Notes: a model not told the origin generated them from the sequence alone. A stretch of 64,000 nucleotides of DNA from Christensenellaceae bacterium (GCA_022510765.1 JAFLSU010000006.1:21448-85447); one strand, 5' to 3'. Counted from the stretch's first letter, positions 46,425 to 57,327 are shown. Translations and numbers: made by a program.

Positions 46425-47099
46425 CTATTCCCAAATGTCAAGTTCATCGAGGGGAATATCATACGCATTGGCGTAATACCTGAGCAAATCTATACTGTAT
46501 CCGTATTCATCGCTATCCGGAAAGTTGAGAAGCTGCTCGGGCGTGAAGTATCCGTAAAAGAAGCACCTTCTATATCCGGGATAACCGGGTTCATCCTCGT
46601 AGCGCAAATACCACTTTGCATTATAGCCATGCTGATTGAGCCAATCTGCCTCCTCTTGCAGTTCGCGCTCCAATTCCTCCACGCTTGTCTCATCCGTGGA
46701 AACCATTCCGACACTAAGCGCAACCTCAAACAGAGCGTCCGCATATTGGGGATCATTCAATGCATCAAATAGATTCCATTGAAAGTAGATTCCTTCCTGC
46801 GTTCCTGTGTAGGCTTCTTTAAGCGGCTCCGGTTCCTCTCTCATAATGCGTACATCCGCCGGGATTTGGGTGAGCTCCGGCGTGGGTTCCTCCGTTGGCG
46901 GTGCTTGCGTGGGCTCATCGGTAGGAGCGTTCGTCACTTCCATGGTAGGCTCAGCGGTGGCGATGACATCGTTATCAGCTGACGACTTGCCACAGGAAAC
47001 TAAGCATAGTGCCAGCACGGTTATCATGAGTGCGGAAACAATGCGATATAGGATGCGAGTGTCCTTTTCGCATCTTCGATTATTTTTTCCAGTGACCAT
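46425..47099 (-). CDS. Hypothetical lipoprotein with Pro/Thr/Glu-rich linker
   Basis: Lipobox-like LALCLVSCGKS followed by PTDEPTQAPPTEEPTPELTQIP. Confidence 0.6.
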   Translation of the reverse strand: MVTGKNNRRCEKDTRILYRIVSALMITVLALCLVSCGKSSADNDVIATAEPTMEVTNAPTDEPTQAPPTEEPTPELTQIPADVRIMREEPEPLKEAYTGTQEGIYFQWNLFDALNDPQYADALFEVALSVGMVSTDETSVEELERELQEEADWLNQHGYNAKWYLRYEDEPGYPGYRRCFFYGYFTPEQLLNFPDSDEYGYSIDLLRYYANAYDIPLDELDIWE

Positions 47100-47314
47100 A
47101 ATTACCTCCAAAACAGTTAAAATTTGCTCTTTCCTATCAGTTTCAATATAATATTACTAATTTATCATACCATATCTTGCCGACATGACAACATCTTAAC
47201 AAGAGATAAATAAAGTATATTTTATTAAAATTCATTCAACAATGTGAGACGCCCCGAAACGCATACGGAGCAGCTCTTGCTTTGCTTGTTTTTATCTTAT
47301 TGTTTCAGAATCTA

Positions 47315-49084
47315 TCAGTATGGAATCTCCACAATACCGATAGCATGACGCAATACCACTATCGCGTCGATTACATCTACGTCGCCATCCCTGTCAATGT
47401 CAGCAAGCTGCTGTTCGAACTCCGACGGTTCCAAGATGTTCATGGCGTAACGAAGTATGATAAGCGCATCGGTCGTATCCACCGAATCGCTTTCATCGAC
47501 ATCCCCAAGCCTTACATATCCGGCAACGATGGTAACATCCTCGGTCACTTCGGTATAGTTTCCTATCCAACCGCTGAACAGCCAGTACATTCTGAGGGGA
47601 GCCTGCGGTGGAATTGCACTTCCGCCATGCTCCACCTGCTGCTGAGCAAGCACGTTTCCGTTCCAATCAACGAAGGTAACGGTGTGCATCGTTTCGGGAG
47701 GTGGGTTGGTGCCCTGCGCCGTGGAGGTCGCAACGCTGGTATTGCCCGAATAAAGCGTGTAGGAATTGCCCGAGATCAGAGTTCTCGAGGAGAAGAATAT
47801 ATAACGTGTATTGTACACGGTCGTTCCGCTGTAGATCGTATTCCCTGATGTATCCCTGATAGAAAACTCGCTTCCCATGGGAATATTGATTTGGGGCTGC
47901 TGCGGATTTCCGGGGCCACCGGGGCCTCCGGGACCTCCCGGGCCGCCGCCCATGCCGCTCCTGCCGTAGGTGACATAGGGTTGGGAATTGGAATTCATGT
48001 GCAGACCCATGCCCGAACTGCCTCCTGCAGCAAGCACGGTGCCGCCGGTGATGGTGATAGTACCGTCAGCATCAAGCGGCTGGTTGTCCGAGGTGGACCT
48101 TGACCATATCGTTACGCTGCCGCCCGAAACGGTGATGCTGCCGTTGGAATCGACTCCGTCACCGTTTTCTGCTAAAACATACACGGTGCCGCCATAGAAG
48201 TTCATGGAGAACGGATAATTGGTCAAGTCTGAGTTGGCAGCGTTCATGCCATCGTCCGTAGCTTTAACTTGAACATTGCCCGAGTAGATATTCAATGTCG
48301 CAGCTTCGATTCCCTCATAGCTGTTCGTAATATTAATCGTGGGACCTTCGGTACCCGCTTCACCAATGTTCATCGTGTAGTCGCTGTGTATGCCGTCATC
48401 GGCAGCGCTCACGGTGATGTTTCCGCTCTCAATGAAGAGCAACTGTTCAGCGTTAATGCCGTCGTTGACCACAACGGTGATATTCATCGTTACATCCTTG
48501 ATGTGCAGCCATGCTTCGCCCTCAGCCTCGGTGGTCGAACCCGATTTGATGCCATTCTTACCGTTTGAATTGACGTTCAGGGTACCTGTGCCGCAGATGG
48601 TGACCTGGGAGCCGTCCTTGCACTTAATGACCGCATTTTCAGCATTGCCGTTATCGGGATAGATGTCGTCGTTGTTGTAAGCAGAATCAGTCAGTGTATT
48701 GGAAGTTCCTGGTGCTGCAACGAGGATGACCTCCGTGCTCTTATTGCAGGCGATGGGTGCGGTATCGAAGCTTGTGAGCGTCAGATCGTTTAGGATCAAA
48801 GTTACTCCCTTGGTGTTCTTTTTGACCTTAATGGAACCGTCGGTGCAGCTTCCCGATACGACATAGGTGCCTGCGCCCTTCAAGGTCAAAGCCGTACCTT
48901 CGATCTCGTAGCCGGTATAATCGCCTTCCGTGACGGTTATCCCCGAATCGGAAAACACAAATTGCGTCGCTCCGGGATCATCGTACTCCGCTTTGGCGGT
49001 AAACGCGAGCGGGACGAAAAAGAGCAGCATAAAAGCGACCAATAGGATCGCCATACCGCGGGACAAAAACTTACTTGCTTTCAT
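47315..49084 (-). CDS. Secreted carbohydrate-binding-domain protein with C-terminal type-I-dockerin-like repeats
   Basis: Signal peptide, repeated beta-helix-like modules, GGPGGPGGPGGPGNP linker, C-terminal LGDVDESDSVDTTDALIILRYAM...ADIDRDGDVDVIDAIVVLRHAIG. Confidence 0.8.
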   Translation of the reverse strand: MKASKFLSRGMAILLVAFMLLFFVPLAFTAKAEYDDPGATQFVFSDSGITVTEGDYTGYEIEGTALTLKGAGTYVVSGSCTDGSIKVKKNTKGVTLILNDLTLTSFDTAPIACNKSTEVILVAAPGTSNTLTDSAYNNDDIYPDNGNAENAVIKCKDGSQVTICGTGTLNVNSNGKNGIKSGSTTEAEGEAWLHIKDVTMNITVVVNDGINAEQLLFIESGNITVSAADDGIHSDYTMNIGEAGTEGPTINITNSYEGIEAATLNIYSGNVQVKATDDGMNAANSDLTNYPFSMNFYGGTVYVLAENGDGVDSNGSITVSGGSVTIWSRSTSDNQPLDADGTITITGGTVLAAGGSSGMGLHMNSNSQPYVTYGRSGMGGGPGGPGGPGGPGNPQQPQINIPMGSEFSIRDTSGNTIYSGTTVYNTRYIFFSSRTLISGNSYTLYSGNTSVATSTAQGTNPPPETMHTVTFVDWNGNVLAQQQVEHGGSAIPPQAPLRMYWLFSGWIGNYTEVTEDVTIVAGYVRLGDVDESDSVDTTDALIILRYAMNILEPSEFEQQLADIDRDGDVDVIDAIVVLRHAIGIVEIPY

Positions 49085-49256
49085 GACATAAGTCCTTTCT
49101 TTTGTTCTTCAATACCGTACCTAATTCATGGTAATGGAATTACTGTGGTAATGTAATTACCATATAAACGGTTTGTCGCATTATTATACCATATATTTTG
49201 TCGGCATAGCAATACCGTTGAATTGGATCGATAAATATATTTTGCTGCAATCACGT

Positions 49257-49308
49257 AAATAAGGCGAGCCCTCCCCATTATGGATATGGATCCGCTCCCG
49301 CCTTATTT
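49257..49308. terminator. Inverted repeat downstream of tspO
   Basis: AAATAAGGCG ... CGCCTTATTT. Confidence 0.5.
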
Positions 49309-49406
49309 GTTTTGTTTTATCGTTTTGCAATCTATCGGCTTGTGATTTCAGTCGGAACGATCGCATGGCGCAAAACCGCTATCAAACTTCCGGCATCAAA
49401 GACGCA

Positions 49407-49886
49407 TTATCTGTTCAGAAGATATGTCCCAAGGTTCAGATAACCCGCAAAAATTATCCAGATTACATATGGAATCTGGAGATACGCTGCAATCTTATCC
49501 ACCTTCCTAAACCTTGCGATCATTACGATCACCAGAACGAGCAGCGCCAGCAGCCAGATGAATGCCGCGAGCCTTAAGTTCAATGTGAAGTACAACGGCG
49601 TCCATATGATGTTTACAATAAGCTGTACTGCATACGTCGTGAGCGCAGGCTTGGTGTCGGGCGTATTTGCAATGTACACCCGTGCCGCTGAAATGCCCAT
49701 TAATATGAACAAAATCGTCCACACTACCGGGAATATCCACGGCGGTGGGGCGAGCGGCGGCTGTACAAGACGCGAGTATTCCTCCATCTCTCCCATTGCA
49801 AATGCCGCAGAGATCCCTCCGGCCGCAAGCGCGATCAATATGCTTATTATATATGCCTTGGTTTTTTGCTTAGTGCTATTTTTCAT
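49407..49886 (-). CDS. tspO: TspO/MBR family protein
   Basis: YSRLVQPPLAPPPWIFPVVWTILFILMGISAARVY, NIIWTPLYFTLNLRLAAFIWLLALLVLVIVMIARF. Confidence 0.92.
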   Translation of the reverse strand: MKNSTKQKTKAYIISILIALAAGGISAAFAMGEMEEYSRLVQPPLAPPPWIFPVVWTILFILMGISAARVYIANTPDTKPALTTYAVQLIVNIIWTPLYFTLNLRLAAFIWLLALLVLVIVMIARFRKVDKIAAYLQIPYVIWIIFAGYLNLGTYLLNR

Positions 49887-50073
49887 CGATTTTTAGTCCT
49901 CCCAATTCGATTATTTGCGGAAACGCTAATATATATGCCGTTTTGCACAAAAAATGCTTGCAAAATTATTGCGATAGTGGTAGACTATTCATGTTTGATT
50001 TTCTGACCTTGCATTGGTATGCCCGTTTGTGGTTCCGATGCATGGGGCAAATTAGGCAAGGAGGTGTAACGAA

Positions 50074-50265
50074 ATGGGTAAGTTTTGTGAAGTATGCGGT
50101 AAGGGCGCAATGAGCGGTAATCTGGTCAGCCATTCCAACAGGAAGACCAGGCGCATTTGGGCTCCCAATGTACAGCGTGTTAACGTCATCGTCGATGGTA
50201 CGCCTAAGAAGATGAATGTATGCACCCGTTGCCTGCGTTCCGGCAAGGTACAACGTAACGTCTGA
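50074..50265 (+). CDS. rpmB: 50S ribosomal protein L28 (zinc-ribbon C+ form)
   Basis: [36 protein letters not shown]...[12 protein letters not shown]. Confidence 0.96.
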   Translation: MGKFCEVCGKGAMSGNLVSHSNRKTRRIWAPNVQRVNVIVDGTPKKMNVCTRCLRSGKVQRNV

Positions 50266-50275
50266 TAGTATCGCT

Positions 50276-51694
50276 ATGGGAACAAAATCTTCTATGAAAA
50301 CCGAATTTTCTATGGACAAAATTGTAGCTCTGTGTAAAAACCGGGGCTACATTTTCGCTGGCTCCGAAATCTACGGCGGGCTTGCAAACTGCTGGGATTA
50401 CGGCCCCTTGGGCGTTCTCTTCCTTAATAATATTAAGAACGCATGGTGGCGTAAGTTCGTACAGGAAAGCCCCTATAACGTTGGCATGGACTGTGCAATT
50501 TTGATGAACCCAGAAGTTTGGGTCGCAAGCGGTCATGTCGGGAATTTTAACGATCCCCTCATGGACTGCCGCTCGTGCAAGGCAAGGTTCCGCGCGGATA
50601 AGCTGATCGAAGACTATGCAGAATTGCATGGCATTTTCGACGTGCATCCCGACGGTTGGGATAATGACCGCATGGAACAGTACATCAAGGATAACGGCAT
50701 CGTCTGCCCCGAATGCGGGAAGGCTGATTTTACGAGCATCCGAAAATTCAACATGATGTTCAAGACCTTCCAGGGCGTAAATGAGAATACCGCGAACGAG
50801 ATATATCTCCGTCCGGAAACGGCTCAGGGCATTTTTACGAATTTCCTGAACGTTCAGCGTTCGATGCGCAAGAAGATCCCGTTCGGAATTGCCCAGATAG
50901 GTAAATCATTCCGCAACGAGATCACCCCGGGCAACTTCATCTTCCGCACGAGGGAATTCGAGCAGATGGAGCTTGAATTCTTCTGCGAACCCGGCACCGA
51001 GCTCGAATGGTACGACTACTGGCGCAATTATTGCTATGATTTTCTGTGCAATCTTGGGCTTTTCGAGGAAAACATGCGCAAGCGCGAGCATGAGCAGGCG
51101 GAGCTTTCCCATTATTCCAACGGCACGACCGATATTGAATATCGTTTCCCATTTGGATGGGGCGAGCTTTGGGGCATCGCAAGCCGAACCGATTTCGACT
51201 TGAAGGCGCACGCAAATCAGAGCGGCAAGAGCATGGAGTATATGGATCCGTTCACCAACGCAAAGTATGTTCCGTACTGCATCGAACCGTCAGTCGGCGC
51301 AGGCCGACTGGCACTTGCGTTCCTTTGCGACGCATATGACGAGGAAACGCTTGAAAACGGCGATATCCGCAACGTGCTTCATCTGCACCCCGCTCTCGCG
51401 CCGTACAAAGCCGCCGTTCTCCCGCTCCAAAAGAAGCTGGGCGACAAAGCCAAGGAGATTTATGCCGAGCTTTCCAAACACTTCATGGTGGATTATGACG
51501 AGACGGGCGCAATCGGAAAGCGTTATCGCCGTCAGGACGAGATTGGAACGCCTTTGTGCATAACCGTTGATTTCGAGACCATCGAGGGCGAGACCGTCGA
51601 TACCGTAACGGTTCGCGACCGCGATACTATGGAGCAGGTAAGGCTGCCCATCGGAGAGCTTAAGAGCTATATCGAAAAGCGCATGGAGTTTTAA
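50276..51694 (+). CDS. glyS: Glycyl-tRNA synthetase (single-chain, dimeric alpha2 type)
   Basis: [100 protein letters not shown]. Confidence 0.96.
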   Translation: MGTKSSMKTEFSMDKIVALCKNRGYIFAGSEIYGGLANCWDYGPLGVLFLNNIKNAWWRKFVQESPYNVGMDCAILMNPEVWVASGHVGNFNDPLMDCRSCKARFRADKLIEDYAELHGIFDVHPDGWDNDRMEQYIKDNGIVCPECGKADFTSIRKFNMMFKTFQGVNENTANEIYLRPETAQGIFTNFLNVQRSMRKKIPFGIAQIGKSFRNEITPGNFIFRTREFEQMELEFFCEPGTELEWYDYWRNYCYDFLCNLGLFEENMRKREHEQAELSHYSNGTTDIEYRFPFGWGELWGIASRTDFDLKAHANQSGKSMEYMDPFTNAKYVPYCIEPSVGAGRLALAFLCDAYDEETLENGDIRNVLHLHPALAPYKAAVLPLQKKLGDKAKEIYAELSKHFMVDYDETGAIGKRYRRQDEIGTPLCITVDFETIEGETVDTVTVRDRDTMEQVRLPIGELKSYIEKRMEF

Positions 51695-51758
51695 TGGGTT
51701 TAAGCCATATGAATGTGCTGTGACCGCACGACTTCATCCGTGTTTACAGAATTTTGAA

Positions 51759-51788
51759 AGCATCGCAACTGCGGTGCTTTTGATTTTT
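51759..51788 (+). terminator. Rho-independent terminator after glyS
   Basis: AGCATCGCA/TGCGGTGCT followed by TTTTGATTTTT. Confidence 0.65.
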
Positions 51789-51911
51789 CATATCGGTTTA
51801 CAGAACTCTGACCCGTTGTGCGAATGATATATAGTATCTGAATTTATGCGCGCATTGAAAAAATGGCGCGAATATGGTAGAATGTTTCCAAAACTATGTG
51901 TAGGAGCAGCT

Positions 51912-52145
51912 ATGAGAAGAGTGCTTGCTTGGATCTCGATCATCTTTGCGCTTGGCGCATTTGCTTTGTTGAGCCTTATATTTGTGTTGCATGTAAACAT
52001 CATCATCCCCATTGCGATGTTTGCTGTCGCACTTATATTGCTTTATGTTGTCAAGCGAATGCCCGTGGACGAGACCGGCATTTCAAAATCAAGATCCAAC
52101 GAAACGGCTTTCTTTGATGATTCGGACGATGAACACAAACAGTAA
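51912..52145 (+). CDS. Small membrane protein, hypothetical
   Basis: Two hydrophobic segments; AGGAG before ATGAGAAGA; promoter TTGAAA-17-TAGAAT at 51855-51883. Confidence 0.5.
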   Translation: MRRVLAWISIIFALGAFALLSLIFVLHVNIIIPIAMFAVALILLYVVKRMPVDETGISKSRSNETAFFDDSDDEHKQ

Positions 52146-53949
52146 AACCAAAACAAGTATGTTTAACGAGCAAACCAAAACCCAACAAGAAAATGTGAAG
52201 AAAAAACCTTCCAACCTGAAACGGTTTATAAGCTACTACAAACCGCACAAGGGTCTGTTCATATTGGACATGGTGTGTGCCCTGTTCATCTCGGCAGTGG
52301 ATATCGTGTACCCGCTGCTGTCAAAGACGGCTTTGAATAAGTACCTTTTGCCCGAGAATCCGCAGTACCGTGCCTTTTTCATCCTCATAGCGGTTTGCAT
52401 CGTCATGTACATTCTACGCACGGGCGCGACATACATCGTCACATTCATGGGACATCGCCTTGGCGTCAAGATAGAGGCGGATATGCGCCGAGACGCGTTC
52501 TCGCATCTGCAAAAGCTCGGCTTTAGCTTCTATGATAAGTCCCGCACGGGCAAGCTCTTATCCCGCTGCACGAACGACTTGTTCGATGTAACCGAGCTTG
52601 CGCATCACGGCCCGGAGGATGTGTTCATTTCGGTCGTAACGTTCATCGGCGCTTTCACGGTGATGGCGTTCATCGAATGGCGGCTTGCCGTCATGCTCAT
52701 CGCCATAGTTCCTCTGATGCTCCTTTTCGTTATGAAGCTGCGTTCGCATATGAACCGAACCTCGCGCAAGGTCAAGGAGGGCATGGCGATAATCAACGCG
52801 GATATCGAATCCTCAATCAGCGGCGCGAGGGTCGCAAAGGCATTCACAAACGAAAAGTATGAAATTTCCAAATTTGAGCATGGAAACGGCATCTTTATCA
52901 ATTCGAAAACCAAATACTATAAGACGATGGGCACATTTATGGCTGGCATGGAGTTTTTCACAAGCATCCTCAACGTGCTTGTGCTCGGCCTGAGCGGCTA
53001 CCTCATTATGCGCGGAAAAATGGAGCTATCAACGCTTGTAGTGTTTTTGCTGTACATTTCGTCCTTCGTCACCCCCATCCGCAAGCTCTCTGCATTTGCT
53101 GAGCAGTACACTATGGGCATGGCTGGCTTTAAACGTTTTACCGAATTGCTTGATACCGAACCTGATGTTGTCGATTCCCCCGACGCGGTTGAGCTTTCGG
53201 ACGTGAAGGGCAATATCGTATTCGATCATGTATCGTTTGCATACGGTGCTGAGAGCGAGAATGTGCTTGAGGATATTTGTCTCAACATTAAGGCAGGAAA
53301 GACCCTCGCGCTCGTAGGCCCCTCGGGCGGAGGCAAGACGACGCTCTGTCATCTCCTACCGAGGTTTTATGATATAACGTCGGGTCACATAACCATAGAC
53401 GGACATGAGATTCACGACGTAACGCTCCGTTCACTTCGCCAGAACATCGGCATAGTTCAGCAGGATGTTTTCCTGTTCGCTGCAAGTATAAAGGATAATA
53501 TTCGCTACGGAAACATCAATGCGACCGATGAGGATATAATCAACGCTGCGATAGCTGCCGAGATTCACGACGATATTATGCAGATGCCGGACGGCTATGA
53601 TACCGTCGTCGGCGAACGCGGCATAACCCTCTCGGGCGGACAGAAGCAGAGGGTATCGATTGCAAGAATATTCCTTAAGAATCCGCCGATACTCATCCTC
53701 GACGAAGCGACCAGCGCCCTTGACTCCGCCACCGAGGCGCGAATCACCGCCGCGTTTGAAAAGCTCAGCAAGGGCAGAACGACCCTCGTCATCGCCCACA
53801 GGCTTTCAACCGTGCGCAATGCCGACGAAATTGCCGTGGTTGATGAGCATGGAATAGTTGAATTGGGTTCGCATGACGAGCTGATGGCCTTGAACGGTGA
53901 GTATCGTGCACTGAATGACGCTCAAAATAAGTTTTATATAATTGAATGA
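52129..53949 (+). CDS. ABC transporter, ATP-binding/permease protein
   Basis: VGPSGGGKTTLCHLLPRFYD, LSGGQKQRVSIARIFLKNPPILILDEATSALD. Confidence 0.94.
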   Translation: MNTNSKTKTSMFNEQTKTQQENVKKKPSNLKRFISYYKPHKGLFILDMVCALFISAVDIVYPLLSKTALNKYLLPENPQYRAFFILIAVCIVMYILRTGATYIVTFMGHRLGVKIEADMRRDAFSHLQKLGFSFYDKSRTGKLLSRCTNDLFDVTELAHHGPEDVFISVVTFIGAFTVMAFIEWRLAVMLIAIVPLMLLFVMKLRSHMNRTSRKVKEGMAIINADIESSISGARVAKAFTNEKYEISKFEHGNGIFINSKTKYYKTMGTFMAGMEFFTSILNVLVLGLSGYLIMRGKMELSTLVVFLLYISSFVTPIRKLSAFAEQYTMGMAGFKRFTELLDTEPDVVDSPDAVELSDVKGNIVFDHVSFAYGAESENVLEDICLNIKAGKTLALVGPSGGGKTTLCHLLPRFYDITSGHITIDGHEIHDVTLRSLRQNIGIVQQDVFLFAASIKDNIRYGNINATDEDIINAAIAAEIHDDIMQMPDGYDTVVGERGITLSGGQKQRVSIARIFLKNPPILILDEATSALDSATEARITAAFEKLSKGRTTLVIAHRLSTVRNADEIAVVDEHGIVELGSHDELMALNGEYRALNDAQNKFYIIE

Positions 53950-54010
53950 TTTGGTGTTTAACCAATAAAATATAAGGAATAATACCAAAAAAGGTCATAA
54001 GGAGAATAAT

Positions 54011-54610
54011 ATGAAGCTGACGAAGAACATGGAGCTTATCAATAACTCCTACCGAACTCTGCATGAGCGCGCCGTAAACCTTGCGAAGCTCTTGGATAAG
54101 CTGGGCTATTCGGTCGAGTGGGGCTATTACGGACAGCATTCGGCCAAGGTCGATGGTGAGTATTATCTTGAATACTACCCCATCCCCGTCATAACCGTGA
54201 AGGATATTTGCGATATTGGACTGGACTTTTCTCAGGTCTTTGTGGAGGGTAAGCTCTACCCGGATGACGCGCAAAAACTGAGCATCGCAGCACTCAAGGG
54301 ATATGAATTCGAGATATACGGAATCGAAAACTACCTTGCCGATCTGTACTTTGATAACATGAGCGATGATGAACTGCATGAAAGCATTCGTGAATCGGGC
54401 GAAGCAGAGGTCGGGCTATCCATCCTTCTTGACGGGGAACCGCTGACCAAGGAAATTTTGGATATCATCAAGCTGTTAGAAAAGATCGGAACCCATATAG
54501 CCAGCGAGGTCGATGAGGAAAGCGATGCAGTGGAAGGCACCTCCATCTTTGACGACATGGATTTAAATACGCCTGCGTTCGAAATAGCGGACGCATTGGA
54601 TAACGATTAA
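54011..54610 (+). CDS. Hypothetical protein
   Basis: Long ORF with ribosome-binding site and codon-biased sequence; no family recognised. Confidence 0.5.
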   Translation: MKLTKNMELINNSYRTLHERAVNLAKLLDKLGYSVEWGYYGQHSAKVDGEYYLEYYPIPVITVKDICDIGLDFSQVFVEGKLYPDDAQKLSIAALKGYEFEIYGIENYLADLYFDNMSDDELHESIRESGEAEVGLSILLDGEPLTKEILDIIKLLEKIGTHIASEVDEESDAVEGTSIFDDMDLNTPAFEIADALDND

Positions 54611-54682
54611 CGATAAATGATGAACACGCCCGCAGGGATAGCTTTGCGGGCGTTAGAATAATAAAAAGGCATGGTAGTTAAT

Positions 54683-55702
54683 ATGGAATTTATTATTGAT
54701 GAATTAAAAAAGCTGATGGCGATCGACAGCCCCAGCGGGTTTACGCGCAGGGCGGCAGAATACACTATGAAAAGGCTTACAGAGCTTGGCTATTCGCCTG
54801 AGATGACGCGCAAGGGCTGCGTACTCTGCTGCCTGGGCGGCGAAGGAACACCCGTAGTTTTCTCCGCTCATCTCGATACGCTCGGTTGCATGGTAGCTTC
54901 CATCAAGAGCAACGGCAGACTGAAGCTCACCCGTATCGGCGGCATGAACGCAAACAACGCCGAGTGCGAAAACGCGAGGGTCTATACCCGTGACGGAAGG
55001 GTTTACGAGGGCTGCTTCCAGATGAACGATCCCTCCATTCATGTCAACGGAGATTACAGCACTCAAAAGCGCGACTATGACGGCATGGAGCTTGTGCTTG
55101 ATGAGAAGGTGTTTTCTGCCGAGGACACCAAAAAGCTTGGGATAGAAACCGGTGATTATGTATGCTTCGACCCGCGCACCACGGTAACGAAATCGGGCTA
55201 TATCAAGAGCCGTTTCCTTGATGATAAGCTGAGCGTTGCCATCCTTATTGGTCTTGCCAAACAAATCAAAGAGGAAAGTATCAAGCTTTCACGCAAGGTC
55301 TATATCTACATCACCGTATTTGAGGAAGTTGGGCACGGCTGCTCGAGCGGTATCCCGAGCGATGCGGAGGAGATAATCAGCGTGGACATGGGCTGCGTGG
55401 GAGCAGGGCTTGAGTGCAAGGAGCATCAGGTTTCCATCTGCGTGAAGGACTCACATGGGCCGTATAATTACGAGGTGACGAGTAGGCTCGTGGAACTTGC
55501 GAAGAAGCACCAGCTTGATTACGCGCTCGATGTATATCCGTTCTACGGCTCCGATGCCGATGCTGCGCTGGATGCTGGCTACGATTTGCGCCATGGATTG
55601 ATAGGCTCGGGTGTTTATGCATCGCACGGCTACGAGCGTACCCATATTGACGGAGTGAAAAACACCTTGGAACTCGTGAAAGCTTATATTGCAGAAATGT
55701 AA
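54683..55702 (+). CDS. M42-family metallo-aminopeptidase
   Basis: LMAIDSPSGFTRRAAEY, VFSAHLDTLGCMV, SRFLDDKLSVAILIGL, VFEEVGHGCSSG, GSDADAALDAGYDLRHGLIGSGVYASHGYERTH. Confidence 0.9.
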   Translation: MEFIIDELKKLMAIDSPSGFTRRAAEYTMKRLTELGYSPEMTRKGCVLCCLGGEGTPVVFSAHLDTLGCMVASIKSNGRLKLTRIGGMNANNAECENARVYTRDGRVYEGCFQMNDPSIHVNGDYSTQKRDYDGMELVLDEKVFSAEDTKKLGIETGDYVCFDPRTTVTKSGYIKSRFLDDKLSVAILIGLAKQIKEESIKLSRKVYIYITVFEEVGHGCSSGIPSDAEEIISVDMGCVGAGLECKEHQVSICVKDSHGPYNYEVTSRLVELAKKHQLDYALDVYPFYGSDADAALDAGYDLRHGLIGSGVYASHGYERTHIDGVKNTLELVKAYIAEM

Positions 55703-55733
55703 TCGTTTGCTGAATTGTGGCAAATTTGTTAAC

Positions 55734-55760
55734 AGCTCCGCTCCCTTGGGCGGAGCTTTT
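55734..55760 (+). terminator. Rho-independent terminator
   Basis: AGCTCCGC-TCCCTTGG-GCGGAGCTTTT. Confidence 0.8.
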
Positions 55761-55853
55761 GACTAAACGCGCGGAGGAGCGTATGATTTAGCGTATGGTT
55801 TCAACAAGGCTTTCCCTCAAGATGCCTTTAACGAAATTTTTAAGGAGTTTTGT

Positions 55854-57293
55854 ATGGAAAAAGTTAAGTATTATAATCGAAAGCCCCTCCCGTTGGAGAT
55901 GCATAAGGTCTGCATCGTTCAGAAGACGCGCATACCCACCGTCGAGGAAAGGGTCAATGCGATTCGCAGAGCCGGGTTCAATACCTACAGGCTTGAGTCG
56001 GACGATCTTTACCTTGATATGCTGACGGACAGCGGCGTGAACGCGATGACCAACGAGCAGCTTGGCGCCATGATGATCGGCGACGACTGCTATGCGGGAA
56101 GCTCCACCTACAAGCGCCTTAAGAACAAGATAAAAGAGATTTTCAACAAGGATTACTTCCTACCCGTTCATCAGGGGCGCGCCTGCGAGTATATGCTTGC
56201 GCTTTCGTATGTGAAACCCGGCAGCATCGTACCCATGAACTTCCAATTCGGCACTTCCGTAAATAAAATCAGGTATTGCGGCGGCGATTACGTCATCTGC
56301 ATACAGGAGGATGGCCTTAATCGGCAGAGCAGCAACCCCTTTAAGGGCGATTTTGATCTCGTAAAGCTCGAGCGCATACTTCGTGAAAAGGGCGATAATG
56401 TCGCTTTTGTACGCATCGAGGCGGGAACCAATCTCATCGGCGGACAGCCGATCGCGCTTGACAATATGCTTGCGGTTGCGGAGCTGTGCAAAAAATACGG
56501 TGTGCTATCCGTGCTTGACGCGAGCCTTTTGCAGGATAATCTGCATTTTATAAAGACAAGGGAGAACGCGTACAGCGGCATGAGCATCCGTGAGATCGTT
56601 CGCATCATGTCTGACGCAATGGATATAATCTACTTTTCCGCGAGAAAACTGGGCTTTGGACGCGGCGGCGCCATTATTCTTAATGATGAAACTGAATTTG
56701 AACATATTAAGACATTCGTAGCAAACTTCGAGGGTTTCCCCACCTTTGGCGGCATGAGCGTCAAGGAGATGGAGGCGATCCGTGTTGGTCTCGATGATAC
56801 CATGGACGAGGACATAATTGCGCAGGGACCGCAGTTCATAGAATACCTCTGCACCGAGCTTGAGGATGCGGGCATTCCCGTAGTTACGCCGCCGGGCGGT
56901 CTCGGCTGCCATATCGATGCGATGAAATTCGTACCCCATATTAAACGTGACGAATTCCCGGGGGGAAGCCTTGCAGCAGCCATCTATATCGCGTCCGGCG
57001 CAAGGGGTATGGAGCGCGGCGGCATAGATGAGCCTTGGGAAGACCCTGAAGTCGAACCCTATGGATCTATGGAGCTGGTCCGCCTTGCAGTGCCGAGGAG
57101 GGTGTACACTGTTTCGCAAATGAACTATCTTATCGACAGACTTTGCTGGCTGTATGACAACCGTGAGCTTATCGGCGGCATAAAATTTGAGACACCCGCT
57201 CCCCATAATTTCTATGACGCGCTGAATTCCGTCTCCGATTGGCCTGAACGCCTTGCCGCTAAGTTCCGTGAAGACTTTGGTGAATCACTGTAG
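55854..57293 (+). CDS. Tryptophanase/tyrosine phenol-lyase (beta-eliminating lyase) family protein, divergent
   Basis: YYNRKPLPLEMHKVCIVQKTRIPTVEERVNAIRRAGFNTYRLESDDLYLDMLTDSGVNAM, LPVHQGRACEYML, EAGTNLIGGQP, FSARKLGFGRGG. Confidence 0.9.
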   Translation: MEKVKYYNRKPLPLEMHKVCIVQKTRIPTVEERVNAIRRAGFNTYRLESDDLYLDMLTDSGVNAMTNEQLGAMMIGDDCYAGSSTYKRLKNKIKEIFNKDYFLPVHQGRACEYMLALSYVKPGSIVPMNFQFGTSVNKIRYCGGDYVICIQEDGLNRQSSNPFKGDFDLVKLERILREKGDNVAFVRIEAGTNLIGGQPIALDNMLAVAELCKKYGVLSVLDASLLQDNLHFIKTRENAYSGMSIREIVRIMSDAMDIIYFSARKLGFGRGGAIILNDETEFEHIKTFVANFEGFPTFGGMSVKEMEAIRVGLDDTMDEDIIAQGPQFIEYLCTELEDAGIPVVTPPGGLGCHIDAMKFVPHIKRDEFPGGSLAAAIYIASGARGMERGGIDEPWEDPEVEPYGSMELVRLAVPRRVYTVSQMNYLIDRLCWLYDNRELIGGIKFETPAPHNFYDALNSVSDWPERLAAKFREDFGESL

Positions 57294-57327
57294 TTTAAGG
57301 CACATTTAGTTTAAGTTTACCCTTGTG

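Noticed and set aside
49900-50073. T-box or riboswitch upstream of rpmB-glyS
   Set aside because: Leader too short and lacks conserved motifs. An ordinary TTGCAA-17-TAGACT promoter explains it.
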